A stretch of 14,465 bases of DNA from NCBI GenBank assembly GCA_016280345.1, contig JAEEGN010000023.1, forward strand, positions 1-14,465. Reading direction: 5' to 3'. Shown here piece after piece: positions 6,791 through 12,560 of this stretch. The position numbers were made by a program, and so were the translations under genes. The DNA comes from Selenomonadaceae bacterium. GTDB lineage: Bacteria > Bacillota > Negativicutes > Selenomonadales > Selenomonadaceae. Position 1 is the stretch's first letter. Each line of letters opens with the position of its first letter. The notes beneath the pieces were generated by a model. That model ran no database searches and was not told where the DNA came from. It was given only the letters and a program-made list of their open reading frames with translations.

Positions 6791-6819
6791 ATTATAGGAA
6801 ATACTTTGGATATTGTAAA
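6791..6819 (-). promoter_or_regulatory. Strong promoter of the lipoprotein/FIST-GGDEF/MATE operon
   Basis: Minus-strand TTTACA (6819-6814), 17-base spacer, TATAAT (6796-6791): eleven of twelve consensus bases. It lies just after the stop of the 6833-7396 gene, so the operon is transcribed separately from it. The leader, about 60 bases, contains two GC-rich hairpins (near 6768-6782 and 6739-6754), the second touching the GGAGG ribosome binding site. Confidence 0.85.
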
Positions 6820-6832
6820 TACGCAGCCGCTT

Positions 6833-7396
6833 TCAATGCAGCTTCTTCTTCAGCGACGGGTCCAGCGGGACCTCCTGCACCGCCACGGCCATCGCCCGCA
6901 TTTGCTCCGGCGTATGGGCGGCCCAGGCGCGCTGGACGCTTTGGGCGAAGTCCGCCGCCACCGGGGGGCGGAGCGTCTGCCGCTGCACCGCCGCCCGCAG
7001 ACAGGCCATGAAATCGTCGTTCAGCGTCACCTGGCGCATCGCCAGCAGGATTTGCAGCCGGGTGTCCACCAGATAGAGGTGCAGCGTGGGATCGGCCAGG
7101 CTCTTCTCCGTCGGCCGCTGCTCCGGCTTCAAAAGGTGCAGGCCCAGCGGCGCGTCGCCCCAGCCCTCCTTGAAGATGCCGTCCATGCGGTAGAGGAAGA
7201 ACAGCACCCCCTCCGCCTCGCAGAGGGCCAGCTCCATCGCCCCGGTGCGGAAGGCCTCAACGGCGACGACATCCGCCCGGGAAAGCTGGAGAATGAACAT
7301 GAGGCCGTTGGCGTCCGCCTGGATCATGCCACCGTCGCCCATAGCGCGAATCGGCAGCGGAAAAGGCTCCCCTGCCTGGAAATTCATACCGTCCAT
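6833..7396 (-). CDS. Conserved-looking hypothetical protein, 187 residues
   Basis: ATG 7396-7394 follows AAGGAG with 8 bases spacing, which settles the start over a second Met three residues later. The product is cytosolic, without signal peptide or membrane helices. The first ~110 residues look like a mixed beta/alpha domain (GGMIQADANGLMFILQLS; ALCEAEGVLFFLYRMDG; LHLYLVDTRLQILLAMRQ); the last ~75 are mostly helical (FMACLRAAVQRQ, FAQSVQRAWAAHTPEQMRAM) and end in KKKLH. I do not recognise the family and see no catalytic motif. It is transcribed divergently from the PhzF gene with a 206-base shared upstream region and is monocistronic, since the next gene has its own strong promoter. Confidence 0.8.
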   Translation of the reverse strand: MDGMNFQAGEPFPLPIRAMGDGGMIQADANGLMFILQLSRADVVAVEAFRTGAMELALCEAEGVLFFLYRMDGIFKEGWGDAPLGLHLLKPEQRPTEKSLADPTLHLYLVDTRLQILLAMRQVTLNDDFMACLRAAVQRQTLRPPVAADFAQSVQRAWAAHTPEQMRAMAVAVQEVPLDPSLKKKLH

Positions 7397-7415
7397 CGCC
7401 GCGTCTCCTTCCCGC

Positions 7416-7495
7416 TGGCATTATGCCAATCCATGTAAAACAGAACTACGTCTGAAAAACCTGTTTTCTACAATAATGATAGCGGAAAAAACAGG
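7416..7495. promoter_or_regulatory. Divergent regulatory region with two inverted repeats
   Basis: Between the 187-residue protein gene and the PhzF gene. TGGCAT-T-ATGCCA (7416-7428) is a perfect 13-base palindrome whose minus strand contains the -10-like CATAAT close to the ribosome binding site of the 6833-7396 gene; no good -35 box pairs with it. CCTGTTTT (7460-7467) and AAAACAGG (7488-7495) form an inverted repeat with an AT-rich 20-base centre. Either could be a repressor or activator site. Confidence 0.35.
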
Positions 7496-7534
7496 ATTGT
7501 GCAACGATTTTCGCCGGAGAAAACGCCGCGAGAA

Positions 7535-7563
7535 TTGAGTTCGGCCAAAAAATGTGATAGACT
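7535..7563 (+). promoter_or_regulatory. Probable promoter of the PhzF-led gene run
   Basis: TTGAGT (7535-7540), 17-base spacer, TAGACT (7558-7563), about 40 bases before the start codon at 7603. Four of six matches in each hexamer with ideal spacing; moderate support. Confidence 0.5.
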
Positions 7564-7602
7564 ATGGTGTCAGGAACTGTTTCGATATGAGGGGGAGCGG
7601 GC

Positions 7603-8397
7603 ATGAAGTATTTTATGGTGGACGCCTTTACCGACCGCGTCTTTGGCGGGGGCCCGGCGGGAATCGCGGTGGTGGGCCGCTGGCCGGCCGACGCGGTGAT
7701 GCGGGAGATCGCCCGGGAAACGAATCTCCCGGCGACGGTCTTTTTGCAGGCCCGGGCCGACCACGACTATGACCTGCGCGCCTTCCTGCCGGGGGGTGAG
7801 GTCCCGCTCTGCGGCCACGGAACGCTGGCGGCGGCCTTCTGCCTGTTCCGCTTCCTCGACCCGGGCCGGGCGAAAGCCGTCTTCCATACAAAGCGGGGGC
7901 TGATTCCGGCAACGAAGGAAGATGGCGGCTGGATCTCGCTGACGATGCCCTCCATCCCGGTAGAGCCGGTGGAGAATACGCCGGCGATGGTGGAGGCCCT
8001 GGGCATTGAGCCCGCCGGGGCCTACCTCGGTGAGCAATACCTGTTCCTCTTCGAGCGCGAGGAGGAAGTGGCGGCGCTGACACCGGACTTCGCGGCGCTG
8101 GCGGCGCTGCCCGAAGGCCAGGGCGCTTTCGTCGCCGCCCCCGCCGCCGGACCGGACTGCGACATCGTCTGCCGCGCCTTCTGGCCCAAGCTCGGCGTGA
8201 ACGAGGACCCGGTCTGCGGCGTCATGCACTGCCACCTCTTCCCGCTCTGGGCGGCGCGCATGGGCAAGGCGGAGCTCGTCTCCCGCCAGCTCTCGCCCCG
8301 CGGCGCCACGGTGCGCGGCAGCGTGCAGGGCAACAACGTCATCCTGCGCGGGCAGGCAGCGCTGTTCCAGAAGGGCGAGATCTTCGTCAGCGAGTGA
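7603..8397 (+). CDS. PhzF family protein (isomerase/epimerase fold)
   Basis: 264 residues, the normal length of the family. The start ATG follows GAGGGGGAG. Family marks: VDAFTDRVFGGGPAGIAVV at the N-terminus, E39 in ARETNLPATVF (the position of the catalytic glutamate of PhzF), P68-L-C70-G71-H72-G in the first domain, and DPVCG (202-206) followed by MHCHL in the second, matching the usual DPVTGSAH. It has the two-domain diaminopimelate-epimerase-like fold expected for PhzF. Known PhzF isomerises a phenazine precursor, but most homologues outside phenazine producers have unknown substrates, and no phenazine genes are here. The YbaK gene follows after 20 bases with its own AAGGAGG, so they likely form one transcript. 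Confidence 0.92.
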   Translation: MKYFMVDAFTDRVFGGGPAGIAVVGRWPADAVMREIARETNLPATVFLQARADHDYDLRAFLPGGEVPLCGHGTLAAAFCLFRFLDPGRAKAVFHTKRGLIPATKEDGGWISLTMPSIPVEPVENTPAMVEALGIEPAGAYLGEQYLFLFEREEEVAALTPDFAALAALPEGQGAFVAAPAAGPDCDIVCRAFWPKLGVNEDPVCGVMHCHLFPLWAARMGKAELVSRQLSPRGATVRGSVQGNNVILRGQAALFQKGEIFVSE

Positions 8398-8417
8398 TAT
8401 AAGGAGGAACGACTGCC

Positions 8418-8900
8418 ATGTCATACGAAGGCGTGAAAGCCTACTTTGCGGCGGCCGGCCTCGGCGACCGGGTGGCGGTACAGGCCCAGGCGGCGGACAC
8501 GGTGGAGCACGCCGCTCAGGCCATCGGCTGCCGACCGGAGGAGATCGCCAAGTCCATGCTGTTCCTGGTGAGCGGTCAGCCCGTCATCATCGTCATGGCC
8601 GGCGACGCCAAAGTGAACAGCAGCAAATTCAAGGCGGCGTTCCACGAGAAACCGGTCTTCGTCCCGCCGGCGGAGGTCCCGGAGCGGACGGGCCACGTGC
8701 CCGGCGGCGTCTGCCCCTTCGCGCTGAAAGCCGGCGTCGCCGTCTATCTCGACGAATCCCTGCGGCGGTTCGCCGAGGTCCACGCCGCGGCGGGCAGCCC
8801 CGAAAGCACGGTGCGCCTGTCGCTCTCCGAGCTGGAGCATCACGCCGCGCCCCGGGGCTGGGTTGACGTGGGCAAGGGCTGGCAGAGCGCCGGCGTATAG
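8418..8900 (+). CDS. YbaK/EbsC family aminoacyl-tRNA deacylase-like protein
   Basis: A 160-residue single-domain protein of the YbaK/ProX editing family, which hydrolyses amino acids wrongly attached to tRNA (for example Cys- or Ala-tRNA-Pro). Supporting marks: the conserved lysine in EEIAKSMLFLV (K45), VIIVMAGDAKVNSSKF in the core, and the loop GHVPGGVCPFAL (92-103) corresponding to the family GGxSPFG loop. Length is normal. Start ATG 8418 is preceded by AAGGAGG. Its specificity cannot be judged from sequence; Cys99 sits where the family usually has Ser. It is co-oriented with and 20 bases after the PhzF gene. No clear terminator with a T-run was seen after it. Confidence 0.9.
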   Translation: MSYEGVKAYFAAAGLGDRVAVQAQAADTVEHAAQAIGCRPEEIAKSMLFLVSGQPVIIVMAGDAKVNSSKFKAAFHEKPVFVPPAEVPERTGHVPGGVCPFALKAGVAVYLDESLRRFAEVHAAAGSPESTVRLSLSELEHHAAPRGWVDVGKGWQSAGV

Positions 8901-9090
8901 CCGCGCCGAAACCGCGGCGAAGGGCGGCGGATTCCGGGGCCCTCCCCCGCATTCACGCCAGGCGTCGCGCCGGGACCCGCAGCCACGCCGTTCGCGTCCG
9001 CGATACGCCGCTTCGGTATCGTGCCCCGGAAAGCGCCAGTTTGTACCGAAATCCGATGCCATATTTACCTGTAAAAGGAGTGTGTTTTCC
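8901..9090. other. Gene-free stretch between YbaK and the flavoprotein gene
   Basis: GC-rich with no start codon and ribosome binding site of its own. It holds TTCGGTA (9012-9018) and TACCGAA (9044-9050) as an inverted repeat and a weak promoter-like pair TTTGTA/TATTTA about 30 bases before the next ribosome binding site. The downstream frame is open through most of it, but the encoded Arg/Pro-rich sequence does not look like protein. Confidence 0.4.
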
Positions 9091-9492
9091 ATGAAAGATG
9101 TCGTTGAAATGCTGCACGCGAGCCGGACCTTTTTCCTGGCGACGGAGGGGGACGGCGTACCCCATGTGCGTCCCTTCGGCGCCGTCGTGCGCTATGACGG
9201 GCGCGTTTGGTTCTGCACCAACGACAAGAAAGCGGTGGCAAAGCAGATCAAGGGCAACCCCAACGTCGAGATCGCGGCCATGGCGGCGGAGCCGCCCCAG
9301 TGGATCCGCATCACCGGCAAGGCGGTCTTCGAGGAGAATCAGGGCGCCAAAGACGCCATGTTCGCTTTCATGCCCCAGCTGAAGGAAATGTACGCGAACG
9401 AGATGGACCATTTCAAGGTGTTCTACCTGAAGGACGCCGCCGCGAAACTCTGCCGCATTGACGGCGTGCTGCTGGAAGAACTGTCCGTATAA
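9091..9492 (+). CDS. Pyridoxamine 5'-phosphate oxidase-like flavin-binding protein
   Basis: A 133-residue split-barrel flavoprotein of the PNPOx-like superfamily, which usually binds FMN or F420 and reduces small substrates. Marks: the start MKDVVEMLHASRTFFLAT, then GVPHVRPFGAVVRYDGRVWFCTNDKKAVAKQIKGNPNVEIAAM, and WIRITGKAVFE, all standard strands of the fold with the phosphate-contacting KK/K region. Start ATG 9091 is fixed by AAAAGGAG with 10 bases spacing, though the frame is open far upstream. The short size points to the heterogeneous small-protein branch rather than true PdxH, so its substrate is unknown. The next gene starts 15 bases after its stop. Confidence 0.9.
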   Translation: MKDVVEMLHASRTFFLATEGDGVPHVRPFGAVVRYDGRVWFCTNDKKAVAKQIKGNPNVEIAAMAAEPPQWIRITGKAVFEENQGAKDAMFAFMPQLKEMYANEMDHFKVFYLKDAAAKLCRIDGVLLEELSV

Positions 9493-9507
9493 CAGGAGGT
9501 GTCCGGA

Positions 9508-9867
9508 ATGATCCGATTTGCCCATACGAATTTCAACGTGCTGGATCTCAAACGCAGCCTGGATTTCTACCGGGAGGCCCTGTCGCTGACGGAGGCGCGG
9601 CGCATTGAGGGCAGCGACTTCACCATCGTGTACCTGGAGGACCCGGCGAAGACCGGGTATCTGCTGGAGCTCACCTGGAACTGGGACCGCAAGAAACCCT
9701 ACGATCTGGGCGAGGCCGAGTTCCATCTGGCCTTCACCACCGACGATTTCGACGCGATGCACGAAAAGCACCGGAAGATGGGCTGCATCTGCTACGAAAA
9801 CCCGGAAATGGGCATCTATTTCATCAAAGACCCCGACGGCTACTGGCTGGAAGTCCTGCCGGAATAA
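9508..9867 (+). CDS. VOC family protein, glyoxalase I-like
   Basis: 119 residues with two beta-alpha-beta-beta-beta modules of the vicinal oxygen chelate fold. All four expected metal ligands of glyoxalase I (lactoylglutathione lyase) are present: H6 in FAHTNFNV, E54 in YLLELTW, H73 in EFHLAF and E115 in GYWLEVLP; the DPDGYWLE ending is typical. Glyoxalase I detoxifies methylglyoxal as a thiol adduct; the true thiol and substrate here are inferred. ATG 9508 is chosen because AGGAGG (9494-9499) is 8 bases upstream; the in-frame GTG 9499 lies inside that site. It is 15 bases downstream of the flavoprotein gene, and a terminator follows its stop. Confidence 0.9.
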   Translation: MIRFAHTNFNVLDLKRSLDFYREALSLTEARRIEGSDFTIVYLEDPAKTGYLLELTWNWDRKKPYDLGEAEFHLAFTTDDFDAMHEKHRKMGCICYENPEMGIYFIKDPDGYWLEVLPE

Positions 9868-9885
9868 CCCGCCGGAACAACCGTC

Positions 9886-9923
9886 AAGGGCTTTCTCCGT
9901 CATCCGCCGGGGAAGGCCCTTTT
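9886..9923 (+). terminator. Hairpin terminator between the VOC gene and nadE
   Basis: A 13-base stem (9886-9898 with 9909-9921, two G-T pairs) with a 10-base loop and TTTT at the end, 18 bases after the VOC stop codon. There is little room for a promoter between it and nadE (9977), so it may be partial and only lower transcription into nadE. Confidence 0.7.
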
Positions 9924-9976
9924 CTCCGCCCCGCGGAATTCCCGGATCCCATCCAATGAAAGAGAGGACTGTCCCC

Positions 9977-11896
9977 ATGCTGACCATCGCCCTGGCCCAG
10001 ATCCCCGTCATCCCCGGCCGCCCGGACAAGAACACCGCCACCATCCTCCGCCACATCGACGACGCCCGCGCCGCCGGCGCCGACCTCGTCATCTTCCCCG
10101 AGCTGGCCGTCCCCGGCTACCTGCTGGGCGACGTCTGGGAGCAGCCGGCCTTCCTCGACGACTGCGCCGCCTGCGGACAGGAAATCATCGACGCCGCCAT
10201 GGGCATCACCGTCATGTTCGGCAACGTCGCCCTCGACCGCGAGAAGCGCAACCCCGACGGCCGCGTCCGCAAATACAACGCCTTTTTCACCGCCCAGGAC
10301 GGTTTTCTCATCGGCCCCGACGATATGCCCTACCCCTTCGCCGTCAAGACGCTGCTCCCCAACTACCGCGAGTTCGACGACAGCCGCTACTTCTTCAGCC
10401 TGCCCCGTCTCGCCGCCGAGCTCGGGCGCGCCCCGGAGGACCTGCTGTCGCCGGTGCGCTTTATGGTGCGGGACCAGCGATACAGCGTCGGCTGCCTGCT
10501 CTGCGAGGACGGCTGGAGCGACGACTACGGCCTCTCCCCCTTCGCCGCCATCCGCCGGAAAGGGCCGGTGGATTTCTTCGTCAACATCTCCGCCTCCCCC
10601 TACACCCTGGGAAAGAACGGCAAACGCCACCGCGTTTTCGGCCGGGAGGCGAAGGAAAGCGACGCCCCGGTGCTCTACGTCAACAACATCGGCCTCCAGG
10701 ACAACGGCAAGACCGTCTATACCTTCGACGGCGCCAGCGCCGTTTATGACCGTCAGGGCACCCTGCGCCGGTCGCTGAAGCCCTTCGCGCCGGGTCTCGA
10801 CGTCTTCGCCCTCGACGCCATCGGGGACAGCCCCGCCATCGAGCCGGCGGCGGACGACGGCATCGCCGGCGTCTGGCAGGCCCTCTCCTTTGGCGTCCGG
10901 GAATTCCTGGCCCGCATCGGCATGAAGCGCGTCGTCGTCGGCGTCTCCGGCGGCATCGACTCCGCCGTCACCGCCGCCCTTTACGCCGACGCCATCGGCC
11001 CCGAAAACGTCCTGCTCGTGAACATGCCCAGCCGCTTCAACTCCGACACCACCAAAGACCTGGCCCGGAGGCTGGCGGCGAACCTCGGCTGCCGCTACGC
11101 CGTGGCCCCGATCCAGGAGTCCGTCGAGCGCACCGTCCGCCAGATCGAGGAGACGCCTTTCACGGACCTCGCCGACGGCGGGGAAACGCGCCTGACACTC
11201 TCGCCGCTGGCCGTCGAGAACATCCAGGCCCGGGACCGCTCCGCCCGGCTGCTGGCCGGATTCGCGGCGGCCTTCGGCGGCGGCTTCACCTGCAACGCCA
11301 ACAAGGCCGAGACCACCGTCGGCTACTCCACCCTTTACGGCGACCAGAGCGGCTTCCTGGCGGCCCTGGCCGACCTCTGGAAGCATCAGGTCTATGACCT
11401 CGCCCGTTACCTCAACGACACCGTCTACGGCCGCGAAGTCATCCCCGCCGCCTCCCTCACCATCGTCCCCAGCGCCGAACTCTCCGACGCCCAGGACGTG
11501 AATCAGGGCCAGGGCGATCCCCTGCGTTACCCCTACCACGACTACCTCTTCCGCGCCTTCATCGAGCGCTGGCAGAAAGCCGCCCCCGAGGACGTCCTCC
11601 AATGGTACGCCGACGGCGTACTGGAGCAACAGATTGGCTGCGCCCCCGGCCTCGTCGCCCAATACTTCCCCACCCCGGCCGATTTCATCGCCGACCTCGA
11701 ACGCTGGTGGAACCAGTTCTGCGGCCTGGCCGTCGCCAAACGCCTCCAGGCCCCGCCCATCCTCGCCGTCAGCCGCCGCGCCTACGGCTTCGACCACCGC
11801 GAAGCCCAGAACGGCCCCTACTACACAAAAAAATACCGCGCCCTCAAAGCGCGGCTTCTGACAATCGGAGAACACACCCCGCGGTTGGAAGGATAA
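9977..11896 (+). CDS. nadE: Glutamine-dependent NAD+ synthetase
   Basis: 639 residues with two domains, as in the long glutamine-using NadE. The N-terminal nitrilase-type glutaminase (about 1-280) has the catalytic triad E42 (FPELAVPGY), K124 (AVKTLLPNY) and C176 (CLLCEDGW), releasing ammonia from glutamine. The C-terminal synthetase (from about 300) has the ATP-pyrophosphatase loop SGGIDS at 324-329 and later NKAETTVGYSTLYGDQSG. It converts deamido-NAD to NAD in the last step of NAD biosynthesis, in the cytosol. Start ATG 9977 follows AGAGAGG with 9 bases spacing; an upstream in-frame ATG at 9956 lacks a site. Length is normal, with all key residues kept, so it should be functional. No terminator is evident directly after it. 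Confidence 0.97.
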   Translation: MLTIALAQIPVIPGRPDKNTATILRHIDDARAAGADLVIFPELAVPGYLLGDVWEQPAFLDDCAACGQEIIDAAMGITVMFGNVALDREKRNPDGRVRKYNAFFTAQDGFLIGPDDMPYPFAVKTLLPNYREFDDSRYFFSLPRLAAELGRAPEDLLSPVRFMVRDQRYSVGCLLCEDGWSDDYGLSPFAAIRRKGPVDFFVNISASPYTLGKNGKRHRVFGREAKESDAPVLYVNNIGLQDNGKTVYTFDGASAVYDRQGTLRRSLKPFAPGLDVFALDAIGDSPAIEPAADDGIAGVWQALSFGVREFLARIGMKRVVVGVSGGIDSAVTAALYADAIGPENVLLVNMPSRFNSDTTKDLARRLAANLGCRYAVAPIQESVERTVRQIEETPFTDLADGGETRLTLSPLAVENIQARDRSARLLAGFAAAFGGGFTCNANKAETTVGYSTLYGDQSGFLAALADLWKHQVYDLARYLNDTVYGREVIPAASLTIVPSAELSDAQDVNQGQGDPLRYPYHDYLFRAFIERWQKAAPEDVLQWYADGVLEQQIGCAPGLVAQYFPTPADFIADLERWWNQFCGLAVAKRLQAPPILAVSRRAYGFDHREAQNGPYYTKKYRALKARLLTIGEHTPRLEG

Positions 11897-11930
11897 CCCG
11901 AGGCCCATTACCGGCAGATTCGGCCGCTAG

Positions 11931-12020
11931 TCAATAAAATTTCCATGATACAATAACGAAAAAATTTCCCCACATCATAGTCGTTCCCAGTGAGATGAAA
12001 TTTCCTGCCATTTGTTTCAT
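11931..12020 (-). CDS. Candidate 29-residue hydrophobic peptide
   Basis: ATG 12020-12018 is preceded by GGGGAGGAG with six bases between GGAGG and the ATG, one of the best ribosome binding sites in the window. The ORF reads MKQMAGNFISLGTTMM then WGNFFVIVSWKFY and stops at TGA 11933-11931. About 20 residues in the middle are hydrophobic, with Lys near both ends, which would suit a single membrane span. Codons are AT-rich, unlike the neighbouring genes. A 6-base inverted repeat AGGCGC/GCGCCT (12039-12044, 12072-12077) lies just upstream. No confident promoter and no recognised family. It converges on nadE, whose stop is 34 bases away. It could be a small membrane protein or a type I toxin-like peptide, or chance. 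Confidence 0.4.
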   Translation of the reverse strand: MKQMAGNFISLGTTMMWGNFFVIVSWKFY

Positions 12021-12317
12021 TTTTCTCCTCCCCGTCGAAGGCGCCCCTTTTTCAAACATCTTTTCGCCGAAGCGCCTGCCTGTTAAATTCTCGTAAATTC
12101 ATCCGTATTGCGCGAACAAAACCAAATAAAACTACGACGCCACCCCCCGGAGCGAAATCCGCAAACTCCTTATATCGCAAGGGTTCTCACCATTTTTCCC
12201 TTTTCCCGTGACAAATTTCAGAATCCATAATACTGTAATAAAAATTATTTAGATTCTATATGAAATCCGTCGGGTATCTGCCAAAATGTCCCTTCTTCCC
12301 CTCCCCCGACGGCAAAC
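12021..12317. other. AT-rich intergenic stretch
   Basis: Clearly more AT-rich than the coding DNA on either side. It contains a weak 16-codon minus-strand ORF (12102-12052, MNLREFNRQALRRKDV) without a ribosome binding site and the long inverted repeat at 12216-12265. No other gene is supported. Confidence 0.5.
12216..12265. repeat. Long AT-rich imperfect inverted repeat
   Basis: Three nested arm pairs: TTTCA/TGAAA (12216-12220, 12261-12265), GAATC/GATTC (12221-12225, 12252-12256) and ATAAT/ATTAT (12227-12231, 12244-12248), with a small bulge. No T-run follows, so it is not a standard terminator; it could be a regulator site or an RNA structure. Confidence 0.45.
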
Positions 12318-12369
12318 AAAAACGCCCCCTTTCTGAACGGTTGTTCTCCTCCGTTCGGGCCGGGGCGTT
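12318..12369 (-). terminator. Second terminator downstream of pit
   Basis: Stem AACGCCCC/GGGGCGTT (12321-12328, 12362-12369) with an inner stem GAACGG/CCGTTC (12335-12340, 12351-12356), ending in TTTTT on the minus strand. It backs up the terminator at 12384-12415. Confidence 0.7.
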
Positions 12370-12383
12370 CTGTTATTCCCAAT

Positions 12384-12415
12384 AAAAAACTCCCCGCCTA
12401 TCCGATGGCCGGGAG
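12384..12415 (-). terminator. First terminator downstream of the DUF47-pit operon
   Basis: On the minus strand CTCCCGGCC pairs with GGCGGGGAG (one mismatch; 12415-12407 and 12398-12390) around an 8-base loop, followed by TTTTTT (12389-12384). It lies about 145 bases after the pit stop codon. Confidence 0.88.
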
Positions 12416-12449
12416 AACATATCGTCCGATTCGCTTGTCTTTGTACAGG

Positions 12450-12530
12450 AAGCCCGACACTGGCAAAGGCGTCCTTTTGCCAGTGCCTTTTGCGTGGCCG
12501 GGCGCCGCGGCGCCCGGGGGAGAAGGGCTT
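12450..12530. repeat. Branched palindromic structure in the pit 3' region
   Basis: Closing arms AAGCCC/GGGCTT (12450-12455, 12525-12530) enclose two strong hairpins: CACTGGCAAA/TTTGCCAGTG (12458-12467, 12476-12485) and a perfect 20-base palindrome at 12498-12517 (arms CCGGGCGCCG/CGGCGCCCGG). Together they could fold as a three-way junction in the 3' untranslated RNA of pit, between the stop codon and the terminators. Confidence 0.55.
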
Positions 12531-12560
12531 TGCCTCCGGATGACGGAGCACCCTTCCGTT

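Noticed and set aside
7570..8424. 284-codon minus-strand ORF
   Set aside because: Antisense shadow of the PhzF gene, rich in Arg, His and Ala.
8863..9090. N-terminal extension of the flavin-binding protein
   Set aside because: The frame is open, but the extension is Arg/Pro-rich without fold-like pattern, overlaps the YbaK gene, and a good ribosome binding site serves ATG 9091.
9884..11908. 674-codon minus-strand ORF
   Set aside because: Antisense to nadE, which has all catalytic residues; the opposite frame is a Gly/Val/Ala-rich artefact of codon bias.
12249..12551. 100-codon minus-strand ORF downstream of pit
   Set aside because: It covers the branched palindrome and both terminators, has no ribosome binding site and gives an Arg-rich product.
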